Notes under the pieces: generated by a model
The model's database searches: none
What the model saw: the letters and a program-made list of their open reading frames with translations, nothing else
Told to the model about the DNA's origin: nothing
Program-made: the position numbers and the translations under genes
Assembly: GCF_015832195.1 (NCBI RefSeq)
Contig: NC_052021.1
Span: forward strand, 23,728,286-23,792,285
DNA length: 64,000 bases
Reading direction: 5' to 3'
DNA from: Motacilla alba alba
Lineage: Eukaryota > Chordata > Aves > Passeriformes > Motacillidae
In this document: piece by piece, positions 39,430 to 52,300 of the stretch
How the letters are laid out: each line of letters starts with the position of its first letter
How positions within the stretch are numbered: position 1 is the first letter of the stretch

Positions 39430-40355
39430 TTATGTAAAGCTAATTTTGGTTGAAGTCATCCTGCAGCTTGTAACCCAAACAGAGGACTCTCATCTGATGG
39501 TTGCTTGACAAATGCAAGGAGATGCAGACAGTGCTGTGGGTACTGATTCCTCTCAGTCTCTACCTCGCTACCTTGCCCCAAAGCTGTTCTGCTGATGGTG
39601 CCTCCTCTGGGTTTATAAACTCCTGGTGGTGACAATTTGGGCTCATTAGAGATTGCAGGCACTTTACTAAGAACAAAGGGAGTTTGGTGTCTTACCCAAA
39701 TTTCAACTTGATAATTACAGAGTGCCTTTCTGAATACCAGGAATATTGGTGATTCCTCCTGCTTTAGTCTCTCAGTTATTTGGTGTGTGGCTATTACTGA
39801 CCCATTCCTTCCCAGATGCTATTGCATCCTCCTTGCCTCAGGAATTTACCCACTGCTTCCTTCTTTTACCTGCACTGTAAAGTCTGTAAAGTGCTCTGGG
39901 ACCTGCCTGTGTAACAGGCATCACACAAGTGTGTAAGAAGATACCAATGTCAATAAAACCAATAATTATGGGATGGCTGGGGCTAACCCTGCTGTGGGGG
40001 AGACAAGTGGGACTGCACGAGTCACAGTGAGAAATGTGCCCATCTCTTGCTCCCCACGGCTTCTGTTGATGCATCAGGCAGTGGGCTGCACTGGCAGCCT
40101 GGAGGTAAGGGCTGCATCTGCTCTTTGCACCCCTGTGTCTCTGGGAGCAGCAGTGAGACTGTTGTCTCCGAGGGAGGGGTTCCCCAGCTCAGGGTATTGC
40201 TTATCAGTCTCTGCCTTGAGGCTGTTGATTCCTGTTTACCTGCTGATAGAAGTAATCCTGCCCGGAGGAATGTTCCCAGTGCATCCCTCAGCTGAGCACC
40301 CATACTGGAAGATCTGCCAGGCAGTCTGGGGAAGCGCTGCTGGTGCACATGTGTC

Positions 40356-41398
40356 TTAGGAAGCTAAAAACAGCAGTTCGTGGCCTTCTGGGGTTGGGCC
40401 GTTCCCTTCCACCCCTTTGGCCCATTTGTGGAGGCGGCTGTAGAGGGGGAAGCCCTTGTTCTCTCGGTAGATGTAGACACCTGTGATGGCATTCCACTGG
40501 GGGCTCGGCTGGACACCCTCCACCGGGAACTCCTGCACCAGCTCCTTCTCCTCCTTGTCCAGTGCCACAAAGCCAAAGAATTGTTTCACATTCTTGGCTG
40601 CCAGGATCCTGGAATGGACCTCGGCCGTGCGTCGGAAGAGCTTGTCCTCGTTGGAGCGGTACTGGGCCCAGTAGGCCTCCTGCCGGTAGCTCAGCGGCGA
40701 GCAGCAGTGCTTCAGGCACTTGGTGAGGAAAACCAGGACCGCAACGATGCCGATGAGCAGCCAGCCGAAGAGCTGGGAGAGAGGAGAGAGGCTGCGTTAG
40801 GACACGGCAAGGCGGTCTTACCCATTGCCTGTGGCTTTCTCCCTGGTGTGCCTACCTGAGATTCGAATCTCAGCCTCCGTGTCACCTCGTCCCTGAACTT
40901 GGTGAGGTTTGCTGGGATGTCTCTACAGGGGAACTTGGCCAGCATCTCAGCCCCGTACTCAGCTGGAAACTTGTCCAGGGAGGATGGCTTGACAAACTCG
41001 CTGAGGGCACAGATGTAAGCTTCCCCACGCAGCAGCGAGATGACCGACCAAGTGATGGGTGCCACGGACGCTCGGCCCATGATGGAGCCGAAGAGGAGGA
41101 AGGTGGCAGCAGCAGAGAAGTTCTTGGTGCCACGCTTGTGGCACTCGGCCACCAGGTTCCAGGTGTGATTGTTCCAGATGACACCAATGAGGAAGAGGGC
41201 CAGGGCTGGGACACCGATGGCAGCCAGCCCATAGATGTAGTTGCGGGCAGGGGAGCAGGGGCAGTGGAAGGCAACAACTGAGAAGAGCTCCTCGCTCCCC
41301 ACTGTGCCCAGGGCCACCAAACCATTGAAAATCATCACGTCTTTGCTCTTGAAGAACAAGGAGAGGAAGCGGAAGTTCTCAGCAATGAGGGCGGCCAT
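40356..41398 (-). CDS. CALHM2: Calcium homeostasis modulator family member 2
   Basis: A large-pore plasma-membrane channel of the CALHM family; CALHM2 is linked to ATP release in mammals. Two coding exons on the minus strand: 41398-40856 (181 codons) and 40772-40356 (138 codons plus TAA), 319 aa (human 323). The intron is phase 0 after RFESQ, with donor CAG|GTAGGC and acceptor CTCTCCCAG. The N-terminus MAALIAENFRFLSLFFKSKD is as in vertebrate CALHM2. Four hydrophobic segments lie at about 21-43, 54-75, 95-124 and 182-201. The family cysteines are present (CPC at 46/48, Cys130, Cys158). The C-terminal region keeps WNAITGVYIYRENKGFPLYS and ends LLFLAS. It is convergent with PDCD11 and heads the CALHM cluster. 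Codons are much more GC-rich than in PDCD11. Confidence 0.97.
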
Positions 41399-44300
41399 CT
41401 CGTCCAGGGGCTGAGAGGTGTGTGCTGCAGTGGGGGCTGTGCTGGCTCAGCCCCCAGCACTGAGGAACACTCCAGTGGGGGATGAAATGGCCTGGTGCTA
41501 GCTGAGGTGCAAGGAGCTGTTCCAAGAGCAGGACACCTTCGATGATGTCCCTACCTCCCGCTTGGTGTTCCGGCCTCTGGAGCTGGTTGCTGATACCAGG
41601 GATACTTCAAAAGGGTCTGAAAAGGGACTTTGCCTAAGCAATATGTGAAACCTCAGCCATTTTAGTTTCCCACTAAGCCCTCCAAAAGCTTCGCTACAGC
41701 AAAGGTGACATGTGGGACATCCCTTTCTGTCCCTCTCAATTGCACGTTTGTCCTCTTTCCTTCTGTTTGGTCTTAGTCACCTCTCACAGAGGCAATTATT
41801 GTCAGCATCACTGGCAAACTCTTGTTGATCACCCAAACCTGCAATGAAGGAGGACACCATGTTACTGGGAAAACTGGACCAGAGCATTGGCACTAGGATG
41901 TGTCCCCAGCCCTGCAAGTGACTCACGCTAGCCCAGCCATATGTGGCACATGGGCGCTGGGGTTGTGCTGCTTTGAAGGTGTTCTGTGTGGCTTTTGCCT
42001 TCCTCTTTAGAGCTGATGAGTTAACACTTATGAATAGACTCAGGTATGTGAGGAAGGCAGCAAGGGGTGCTGTGAGACATCCCAGCAGATTTGGGAGCAG
42101 AAATGCAGCATGGGAGGCCCAGGCAGGAGCAGCCTTTGCTGAGAAGGGTGAAGGGATGCTTGGGGGCTGTTCATACCAGCAAGAGAAGTTGCTTTCTGGG
42201 AAAGCTTATCCTGATATCCCAGGATACAAACACTAAATGCTCATAGAGCTGGGACAGCAATTGTGTGTGAGCTTTTGCTAGGATTAGGTGTGGCAGGATG
42301 ATCTCCCATCCTGCAGCTGATTGACATAATCGTACTTCCTGTCCTGACCTGCAGTCCCAGCTCAGCTTTTTAATTGCTGCCCTGAGATTGAGCCCCTCAA
42401 CCTGCAGCCTCAGTGCCAGAGAATGCCCTTTAGTGTTCTTTGCCTGTGTTATACCCCACTGACAGGGCTGCAGGCACTTGGGACCAAGCAGGGAAAAGCA
42501 TGTTCCCTGATTTTTTTAAAGGCAGGGAAATACGTGGGGATTGTATCCACACTCTCTGCAGCAATGTCCATTCCCCCATCCCATCTGCAAGCTGGATTAA
42601 ATTAATTTCTTAACTGACTTTCCATCAGTGCTGCATCCCCACAGGGTTTCTCCTCAGGAAGCCTCAAGCACCTTGCAAGCTCTGGGAACCCTCACCCCCA
42701 TGACGAAACCCGCTGGCCTCAGAGGAACTGCTGTCACCAGGGTTTGCTGGAGACAGGAAGGACCTGGGTGCCCAATCAACTGTCTCTGGCAGCTTGCACA
42801 GTGCTGGAACTTGCTGGAACTACCAGCGCACATCTGGGGCCACCTGGGAGCCATGGCCCACAGGCCTGCCCCAAAGTCTTACCTGGGCCACCCCAACTGC
42901 AGGCACAAGACTTCAGGGACATTCAGGCAGAAAAGACAAAGATACTTTAATCGTTATGGTCTTTTGCACGAGGCTTGCTCTTACACTGTGCTTTAAATCA
43001 CTCCTCTGCCTCAGTTCATCTGCTGCCTCAACACATCCTGATATGCTCCCTTTCTCCATGAGGCACGGGTGGGGAACAGGGACAGAAATTTTGCCTCTGT
43101 TCTTTGCTGTGTCTAATCCCTGGCAATCCCTCTAAAGTCACGCTGTGATATTGCCGAGTTCAAATGTAAACAGCCCTTAATGTCTTCCTGCAGCTTCCCA
43201 GTTTTCCATATGCAAAACTCCCCTGCAAAGGAGACAGACCAGCTGAAAACTGCCACCACGTGATAGGGAGCAGGGCCTCCATCTCCGTGCTCAGTGGAAC
43301 TCCACGTTTGCAGCCAGATGCCAAGCCCACAAACTTGCTCTAGTTCAAGCATCTGTTGTTAGTTACCCACAAACAGCCCTGAAAAACAGCCCTGTAACCT
43401 TCCTGACAGAGCCTGGCAAATGGCAAAGCAAAAATCTGAGGAGCTGGCAAAGAGAAGTATTGAGAAGAGAAGTATTTAGAGATTACCCTTCCTCTGCTTG
43501 GTAGTTATGGTCTGGGAGAGAGGGTTGGGTAGAAGGGGAGAAGTTGTTTGCAGCAGGTAAGTTTTTAAGAGCCTTTGTTTCTTTCCCCAATATATATATA
43601 AAAGCAAGAAAAAATTAAGTCACTTACTTGAAAAAGTTGATGAAACCAGTTCTGGAGCCTTCTCAGCCCTTCCTGTGTTTTTTTTCACTCAGGCTCTGGT
43701 TGTGGGGGGTTTCCAGCAGCACACAGGACTGTGCAGGAGTTGGGATGCAGCCAAGGCTGGTCTGATGGGCGAAGTGGAAGCTTTTGAAAACAGCCTTAAC
43801 AGTTTGCGAAGGCTTCCTTATTCAGTTTGAAACATGCTCTCCGCTGTTGGCTTTTGGGAAGAGGGAGGAGGTTCTCAGGCTCTGAGCTTGGGTGGGGCAA
43901 AGAGCAGGCGCTTGGCTTCTGCTCTGTGCACAGCTGAGGTTGTGCCTTTAAGAAGAAAAAAAAAAGGAAATGAAAAGCTGAGAGAATGAGTCACTGGAAA
44001 AAGCACATGGTGCATTCTCAGACTCATGATGCAGCTGTGCAGTGCTGGCTGGGATGGCCGGGAGTTTGCCTGGAGAACGGCAGCGATGAGGCGCCTTGCA
44101 GGGGTGCAGAGGTGAAATGGTGAATCCCCCTAGCCTGGGGTTTGGGTGCAGCCCCCATCGTCCCCAGGGCGTGCCGTGATGCTGATGGAGCAACACCAAG
44201 CAGGCAGCGACAGCACAGGAGAAGCCCATGGTCCCATGAGAAGGGATTAAAACTTCTCTTTTAGCACATGGGAGCCGGCTGAGCCAGTGGGAAGGCGCCC

Positions 44301-46946
44301 ACTTGGGTGGTTTTTGGGGCATCACAAGCTCTGTGGGGAGCCAGGTTCTGCTTTCCCTCACACGGGGCTGAGCAGGGCTGGGGGCCATGGGTGCAGGGCT
44401 GGGCACAGCCTGATTTTTGGCGAGTGCGGTGCATTCCTGCCTGGGTCGACTTTCCTGCTCACTGTTTCCCCTGCTTGAGCGATGCCTGCGAGGCAGCCGA
44501 GAGCGCCTCACTTTCTCTTTGCTCCTTCCTCTCTGCCATCTGTCCCTCAGCTCCAGCTCCTGCCCAGCCTGTTACAGAGGCCGGAGGCCCCCATCCTCCT
44601 TCCCCACCCTCCTTGCTGTCTTGTCCTTGGGGTTAAACTCAGCCTCCCCAGAGAATGTCTTCAGTACAGGCAAATCTTCAGCAACACCCACGTTCCCCTC
44701 CTCCCAGAGCAAATGTGGGCTCAGCCCAGTGCCGGCAGTTCAGCCGATGGGAATTTTGGACCGTCTTCCTTCCTACCCCCAGACCTGGGGTCCCCGGGCG
44801 GGTTTTTGCAGCTCCCAGTTGTTTGGGTGCGGTGCATCCCTTGGAACTCCCACACCCTCGGTGCTTGCCTGGGGCTGGCTCCCCTGCCGGCTTGGTGGGG
44901 GCCCTGGGGCTTGCTCCACGCTCAGAGCACTGCAACAAAGCGGGATCAGCAGTGGGACCAGAGCCTGGCTGAAATCCCAGGGGCTGTGTCGGGCTCCCTT
45001 GGGAAGGCTCTCCTCCCAAAGGCAATGAGCAATGTCCCCAAATTCCAGCATGGAGAGGAGAACCTACCCGAAGGCTCAGCAACTGCTCAGTTTGCTGCAT
45101 GGGGCCAAGCTCTAATCCTAAAAATCTTAGTTAAAAGTCCAAAAGTTTCTCAGTGCAAATGCATCTAGTTATTTTGATACCTTAATGGCTGTGCCATGGA
45201 GCCCGCCGTCCCTCTGTGCTGCTCGCCATCGTGGGGGACTCTGAGCACACCTTTCTCAGTGAGGCACGAACAGCACCGAACTGCAAATAATAGGAGTGGA
45301 AACCACCTTTATCTTTTAATCTCCTGTGCTTTGTAAATCAGGTTTTGTGCCTATTAATTTCTGGGCAGGTGCGTTAATTAAAGTTTGGGTGTGAAGATTA
45401 ATGACAAAGCTCTGTCACGCTCCTTTCTCCTGGGAGTTGGCCAGATTCAGCCTGCCCTTGACTACGGGCTTGCTAAGATGCTCTCACAGCAGCCAGGAGA
45501 ATTTCCTCATCCCTTTGGTCCTTTGTTCTCTTCTGCCCAAAGCCTCTGTGGAGTTACACACTGATAATTAAGGTTTATGCAAATGACAGTCACTTCAGTT
45601 ACTCATAATAAGTTGTTTGAACAAGAACACCGCAGCAGGAATTTCAAGTGGATGAACATCTTGGAAGGGACATGGCAGAGCTAAAACTCATCCCTCAAAA
45701 GGGGTTTGTCTTCTGCATATTTGTAATAAAATCCGGGCCACTGGGAAACACTCTTCTGGGCTGTGATTTCCATGGTCACCTCAAGGGCCTGCATCCTGTC
45801 ATCCTCTGTTTCTATGGAAGTGGGCAGCCACTGTGTATTGTGTAATGTTGGTGGTGATTTCCTGGCTTCTCCTCTGAGGGCCAGGGCTGGCTGCTGCTGG
45901 TGGCCATGCACTGGCAAAACTCTTCAACTCACACAGTCTCAGCACCTCAGGCGTGGCCTGGGGGCTCTTCCAGTCCTTTTCATTGCATCCAAGTAAAGAA
46001 ACACCAACAGCTTTTGTAAATAGCTTTTATAAATCCTGGTGGTTGGGCACAGAGCTTGAATGGTAAGCCTAAATTATTTATTTGGCTCCTTAAACCCAGG
46101 TGGGTTTTTAACAACAGTGTTTGTGTCAGGGAGAGATAAAGGAAAAATTGTAATAACAAATTGTGCTGAGGCAGATTTGTGGCAGGGTGTTGGCCTGGCC
46201 CCCTCTCCACTCCCTCCTGCTGAATGCTAGCTGCTCTCCTTGTCTGGACACTTCCCTCAAGGAGCATCTTTGTGGAATCCTCATTTAATGGTGCCTGTAA
46301 CACCAACCACGCTGTTTCTGTCACATGTAGTGTGATATGGGATGGCTCTTCACTAGCTCATTGCTTTGGTCAAATTTATTTTAAAGCTTTTCTTGTCTTG
46401 GGAGCCATGTATCTGTGGGGATGTAGTGTGTGGAGGGGTAATGTGATCTTTTAGGTTTCACAACTTGGCAGGAGAAAGGGGCACTCTCAGCTTGTTTCCC
46501 CACCAGGGGATTTTTAATACTGCCTAAACCCAAATGCACTGCTCAGTGCTGAGCACATCAGGAAAGAGGAAGTTTTGCACATCTGGTAGTGTCTGTCTTG
46601 GCAACTGCCACCACACAAACCTGGTGCTCAGTGGTGTGGGACACACAGCACATCTGGCTGCCACGTTGCACCCTTCAGCATCACTGGGGCTTGTCCATCA
46701 TGGCCTTGCAAAATTATCCTTCCTGGCACAAATATTGTTACCTGGATCACCGATGCTGTGGGACTGGATGTGAGAGCAGATGGGAGCAGATGGGATCACA
46801 CGGGATCACACTGAGCCCGATGGGTGCCTGTTCCCTGCAGCTGCTGTGGCACCGGCCCTTGCCTGTGCCCTCTCTGCCCTGGCTTCTGCCCTCTGCCCCC
46901 CATCTCACAAAAATGTGATTCTGCCTCTGCACAGCCCGGTGGGCCC
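41399..46946. other. CALHM2 upstream / CALHM1 downstream intergenic region
   Basis: Holds the CALHM2 5' UTR and promoter (near 41.4 kb) and the CALHM1 3' UTR (below 46947). Minus-strand AATAAA hexamers at 46380-46375 and 46083-46078 are candidate CALHM1 poly(A) signals. At 44.0-45.2 kb the DNA is GC-rich, with long overlapping open frames in several frames of both strands; none shows a recognisable domain. No repeat family or RNA gene recognised. Confidence 0.5.
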
Positions 46947-49340
46947 TCACACCCAGCTGTAGTAGGCAGCTGTCTCTTTTCGGGGTGCAGAGGGGTGCGT
47001 GGGGGGCTGCCCTTCTCCTGCCCAGCCATTTCCAGTGGGTTGGGCAGGTGGGTGGAGGTGCAGTGGGGGCTTGCATCTGTGCCAGCTCTTCAGGGCCATG
47101 TTCATGGTGCCCTGGTCGGTGATGCCCAGGAGCTTCTCGGCAGCTTCCCCTGCATCGGCAGGGGCTTTCCTGGGCAGGTGGCAGCGAGCAGCCACCAGGT
47201 CTGTGCTCATGCCCTCAAAGAACTGCTGGATGCAGACCTTGGCAAAGCTCCTGGCGTGCTCCGTACACGTCTCATCGAACAGCTTGCGCTCGATGTCGAT
47301 GTAGTGGGACCAGTATCTGCTCTTCAGGAAGGCAGCCTGGCTGAAGCAAGGCCGAAGCGATCTGACCAAGAAAGCCAGAGTGGTCATCAGCAGCACAAAG
47401 CACCAGCCCAGAGCCTGCAGGGATGAAGGGGAACCAGAGCTGTCACAGGCAGGCAGAGCACATGCCCAGCAGAACCAGCCAGCAGAACCCCCCTGGTCTG
47501 CAAACAAGCCTGACTCCACTTTGGGCTGTTTGACACTTGGCTGTGTTTACACTGCAAAACTGGGCGAGGAGGCCCTACGAACCATTCACACTGAATTTTT
47601 GTTCAGTGCATCCACATAGGCAGCACCTCTCGCTTCTTGCCTCGTAGAGCATCAGCAGGCACTGACCATAAATTACACCAGGGCTGAATCCTGTGCCCAG
47701 CCCTTGGTCCTGCCTCCGACATGATGGTGCCTCACGTAGGTCTAGGATAGCCTGTGTCCTCTGACTTGCAGTATTGTCCCAGATACCCCCTGGTTTATGC
47801 AGCCGTCTTAGCTCTTTTTCCAAGCTGAACTTAGTAACATCTACTGTGAGTGGGCAGCAGTGAAAGCTCCCCTGTTAATGGGGTCTGACAGGAAGGGTGA
47901 GATGAGGACAGAGGCAGGACCAGTCTGTCTTGTTCACCAGTCTTACCTCAGGCTGCCTCCAGGCTGTACTGGCAGAGCTCGTGATGTTCAACCCTCCTGG
48001 AAATGCAGTCCCCTAAAAGAGCACCTGGGGGAAAGGTTCTGTGTGGGACCTCCTGTTTTTCAGCTCTCAATGCTTTCCAACTGGGGTATGCCCAGCAAAA
48101 TCTGCTTTGTGTCTTTGGAGAAGTCTCTGTGGCTCCATTACTCTTAAAGGGGATAATCATTCCTGTCTGCCCTAAGGAGGTAAGGCAGAAGGTCTGCTTA
48201 TAAATGGGAGTGTATGAGTGACAGGTGTTTCAAACCATCCTGTCTCCAGCATGGCCAGGAGCAGAGAGTTTGAGAAGAATTAAGCACAGGACAAGTGGTT
48301 AGCAGCACTTCTTCATTTGTGGTTCCCTGGGATGGCTAATAAACACACCCTGGCTGCTACCATGCAGCGGCAGAGACAAGCGGCAAAGATGGTTATCAGC
48401 CCATTGCTTGCACATAAGAAGCAAGAGCAACTGATGGGTTATTGGAGAGGGTGACAACCTACCAGCCACTGAGTAAGATCCATCTCAGCCCCTTCTGAGC
48501 TTGCTCTGAATAAATACATGCAGATCGTTTGGCTGTCACTGCTCTGCAGCCCTGGGCTGCCCAGGCAGGAGAGGGGGCCAATTATCAGGATGACCGACAG
48601 CTATAGCCTTTGCACCACACTGGAGGCATAACCCCACAGAGCTGAGTCTGAATACCTTGTACCCCTTCAAAATCACCCATCTCTCCTGCTGCAGCTTGAT
48701 TTTAACAAGGAGATTCTGTTGAGGGAAGAGCTCAGGCTGGCAGTGCCTAACCCCAAGCCCCCAGTGAGGCTACAGCCATGGTGCCTCTTACCTGTGAGAT
48801 GCAGCGCAGGTACCTGACGGCCACTTCGTTGGCAATGAGCTGCTGCCCATTGTAGATCTCCTTGCAGGGGATTCGGGCCAGGACCCGCTGTACCTCCCCC
48901 TGGGAGAGGCGGGGGTGGCTGGCATTGCCCAGGGTCTCCACGGGCACCGAGGTGCAGAAGGCACAGGTGATGCACTTGCCATCCAGCAGTGTCACGGAGA
49001 GCCAGACCGCGGGGGCGATCATGGCCCGCTGTGCCATGGAGCAGAACATGTAGCGCAGCACGGCCGGGTCCTTGCCCCGCTGGCCCTGCGGCCGCCGCCA
49101 CTCCTCTGCCAGCATGGAGATGTTGTTGTTCAGCACAAAACCCAGCAGGAACAAGATGAAGGGGGGCACCAGGAGGATGCCCAGCCCATAGGCCAGGTTG
49201 TAGTGTGGCAGGCAGGGGCAGTTGAAATCAAAGGCTGAGTACATCTGGGTGCTGGCAAGGGCCATGATCCCACAGATGCCATTCATGAAGGACTCCTGGT
49301 TGGACTGGAAAAACTGGAAGATCATCCGAAACTTGTCCAT
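46947..49340 (-). CDS. CALHM1: Calcium homeostasis modulator 1
   Basis: A voltage-gated plasma-membrane channel passing Ca2+ and ATP; in mammals it forms the taste-cell ATP-release channel with CALHM3. Two coding exons on the minus strand: 49340-48792 (183 codons) and 47414-46947 (155 codons plus stop), 338 aa (human 346). The phase-0 intron follows YLRCISQ, with donor CAG|GTAAGA and acceptor CATCCCTGCAG. Start [10 protein letters not shown] was chosen as the family N-terminus; human has MMDKFRM. An in-frame ATG at 49373 would add 11 residues. Visible features: CPC cysteines 41/43, LLDGKC with Asp120 (human Asp121, pore property), Cys159, an N-glycosylation motif NAS at 139, four hydrophobic segments, and [14 protein letters not shown] in the C-terminal helix. 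It ends AAYYSWV. The tail before it is proline-rich and diverges from human. Confidence 0.97.
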
Positions 49341-52300
49341 CTTGGCTTGATTCCTTCCCCCACCAGGGTCCAAGCTGTGCCCTCAGTCTATTTCATTCTT
49401 TCAGATTTCCTCTTCAAAGATGGCATCACTAATTTTCTGTGCAGTCCACTGTTTCATTCATGCACTCTTACAACCCCACTATTTAAAGCCAAAAATTAAC
49501 ATTTCTTTCTGCTGATTTTGCTGCCTACAAAAGTTTAGAGTTTGCTTCCTCCTGCTCTTCTTTGGATCTGGGACCTGGGTTGCTTCTAGTTTGCAAAACC
49601 TGATTTCATGCTTCTCCACATCCCCATTTCTGCAGTCTCCCAGCCACCAGTCCTCTTTGCTGGAGGACGCAGGTGTTACCAAGGCTGTGTCCTCCCCAGA
49701 GCATTGTGTGCCCTGGGCAGAGTTGGCTGATTGGCCTCTGTGAGCCTGTTTGCAAATGCAGGGGGTGGGTGCTCCTCCCAGGACTGAACAGGACACCCCA
49801 CCTCTGCAGTGCTGGCACACATTGAAAAACTGGATTCTAGAGCTTCCCCCTTCCCTCCGTGTGTCTGCCTTGCCTCAGCAGCATCTGAGGCAAGCACCTT
49901 GCAGGTCTGCCAGCTCCTACTTCTGGACCTGCTTCACTGGGAAATAACTCTTTTTTTTTCATTCTGCAGAGGGAAGGGAAAAGGAAAGGCAGAGGAAGGA
50001 GAGGTAACAGGCGGGGCTTGGCTTCCACAGCACAAATCTAAAAGAATGGATGGTGTTGATGGGACTGTCCTGCATCTCGGTTCCCAGTTCACAAAGCAGC
50101 CTTGGTGCACTCAGTTGCTCCCTCAAGCTGGCCAAAAGCTGGGGAATTACTGGGACTATAAGTGGCTGGAACAGATGGTGGCAATTGCTCAGTCGCTCCT
50201 GTCCAGGCACCACCTGAGCTGATGTGAGGATCAAGATACATCTGACTGGGTACCAGTGTGACTGCAGTGGTGGCTGTGGGACGTGTCACCAAGGGAAGCT
50301 GTATATAGGTGGGTGGCACACGGAAGACACAGGAGAGGTACTTTCCCCCAAGGTTTTGCAGTGTGTCCAGTGTGTCAGTGCTGAGCTAGGAAGCCAGACC
50401 AGGCTTTTTGACCATTAGTCAGTGCAGCAGGTTCTGAGTCTGCCCTGCACCAGGCCTGGGGCTCAGCTGATTATGCTGAGTTGACCCTGAGATGCCACTG
50501 CAGAGGTGAGCACAGAGCACGTGGGTAATACCTGAGCAGTCTTAGCTCTGCCTGCTGTGGAGAGGTTAATTGCATGATCTCATCAAATGGGAAGAGATTT
50601 TGCTGCATGAATATAGATGAGGCCTATTGTATTGCTAGCTAAGAGCTCAGACTGGCTTCTCTATTCACCTGACAAGTGGCTTTTTGAAGGGCAGCTCACA
50701 TCAAAGCCTGTGTGAATCAACCCTGTAAAAAGCTGAGAGCTTTTTGATCTCCAGGAAACCCCTGCCTTTTATTAAACATGAATGAAGGGCCTGAGCCTGC
50801 TCGGTGTACAGCACCACAGTTCTCACTGAAGCCACCAACAGTCAGTGGGAATCAAAAAAGAGCCCATAGAAGACAATGCCTGGGTCTTTCTTTCTGTGTT
50901 GCCTTGTTAGGAAGGACTTTGTTTTCATGAGCTTCCCAAAAGAAAATTCACTCTAACTGACTTGCAAGGGAAGGCAGAGCTGATGATTCCTCCCAAATCC
51001 CAACTTATTTGTGCTCTGGAAACCCTGTCCTAAAAGAGATGGTACGTGCCCAAGTCCCTCCCTGGACCCGGTCATGCACCTGCACACCAAGGCAGACTCC
51101 CAGGTGTGGAGTTGGGGAGGGCTTTGCATGTCCCAGTCAGCGTAGGATATAGAAAGCACAGATGTGAAAGCAGTAACAATTCCCCTCAAGAGAGTTTAGG
51201 AAGTGACTGGGGAAACTATCTTTGCAGTCAGCTCTGTTGTTTAACAGGTTCTTAGCAGGTGAGGATCCCTAAGGATGTCATACGTATCTGCAGGTCAGAC
51301 ATCACAGCAGCCCTGAGACACAGACAGCCGCTAAAGGTTGTGAATGACCCTCTCTGCCCCAACTTCCACAGGAGGGCGCACACTCTCTAAAGAGCTGGTG
51401 GGAAGATGGAGATCGTGGGACCTCTGGAGATTTTTTGGTCCAGCCACCACTCTCAGCACAAAGCATGTTCAGGCTCACGTATAACTGGGATGTGAATATT
51501 TCCGTAGATGGAGGTGCCATAGACTTTCTGGGCAAGCCTTTCCATCACCCTCAAAATCAATGTTTTCTTCTGTGTAAATGAAATTTTCCTGCATTTTGGG
51601 TTTATTGCCTCTTGTCCTGGCATGGGCTGCCAGATACCACTTTCCACAAAGGAGAAGAATTCTTGGGCTTTAGAAGGAAACACAGCAGGAGACTCAGGGG
51701 GGCTGGGAGGAATGAACACCCGCAGCCCCAGCCAACTGAAGCTACTCCATGACCAGACCAGACTCTCCCAGAGCACGTTAACCTTTGTAGACCTTCAAAA
51801 TCTATGGCAGCATCCTTAAGCCGTCCTGTTTTCTCCCTCCTGGTAAAAATAACAAATCTGTTCCTCTTCCCCCTTTTAGCCTTTCATATTTTGTGGCCAC
51901 ACTGGGATGACTTAAAACCTGAGAACATGGAAAGTAGCATGCAAATGGAGCTACAGACCTCAGCTGTGAGCATGTTAGGAAAATACCCAATTTGACTAAT
52001 ATGGGATGGTGAGTCCAAACTAAGCGGCATCCTCAGATTTGTGATGTCATGTATGATAAAAGTAAACCAGAGACACAATTCAAAGTGCTATGCTGATTTC
52101 AAAGAAGAGCTCAGGAGCTCCCTGGATGTAAAGAGCTCCTGGGGAAAAGACCACTGTGTTTTTTCCCTACCGGCATGGGCCACAGCTGGCTCTGTGCACC
52201 CTCCTAGCATATCCAAGAGAGCTCAGGGATTCATCCAGATCTGATTTTGCTATGCAAATAAGAAAAGCTCTGCAGCCCATCCCTCTGCACCCTGCAGCTC

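Larger units (their letters stand above)
36045..40355. other. PDCD11 3' UTR and tail-to-tail intergenic region PDCD11/CALHM2
   Basis: No coding gene recognised. The PDCD11 3' UTR begins at 36045. The nearest poly(A)-like hexamer is a GATAAA variant at 36208-36213 followed by a T/G-rich stretch; canonical plus-strand AATAAA appears only at 38195-38200 and 39952-39957. A degenerate CR1 lies near 36.5 kb and a 20-bp perfect palindrome at 39410-39429. The CALHM2 3' UTR should occupy the last part on the minus strand, but I see no canonical minus-strand AATAAA between 38.85 kb and the stop. Confidence 0.55.

Noticed and set aside
40380..40859. 159-codon plus-strand frame opposite CALHM2 exon 2
   Set aside because: It is the antisense shadow of a GC-rich coding exon; the minus strand has clear CALHM2 homology and matching splice sites.
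44417..45168. 203- and 228-codon overlapping plus-strand frames between CALHM2 and CALHM1
   Set aside because: Two overlapping plus frames and two minus frames are open here because the DNA is GC-rich. No domain, transmembrane pattern or repeat was recognised. A homology search or RNA-seq junction would be needed to revive it.
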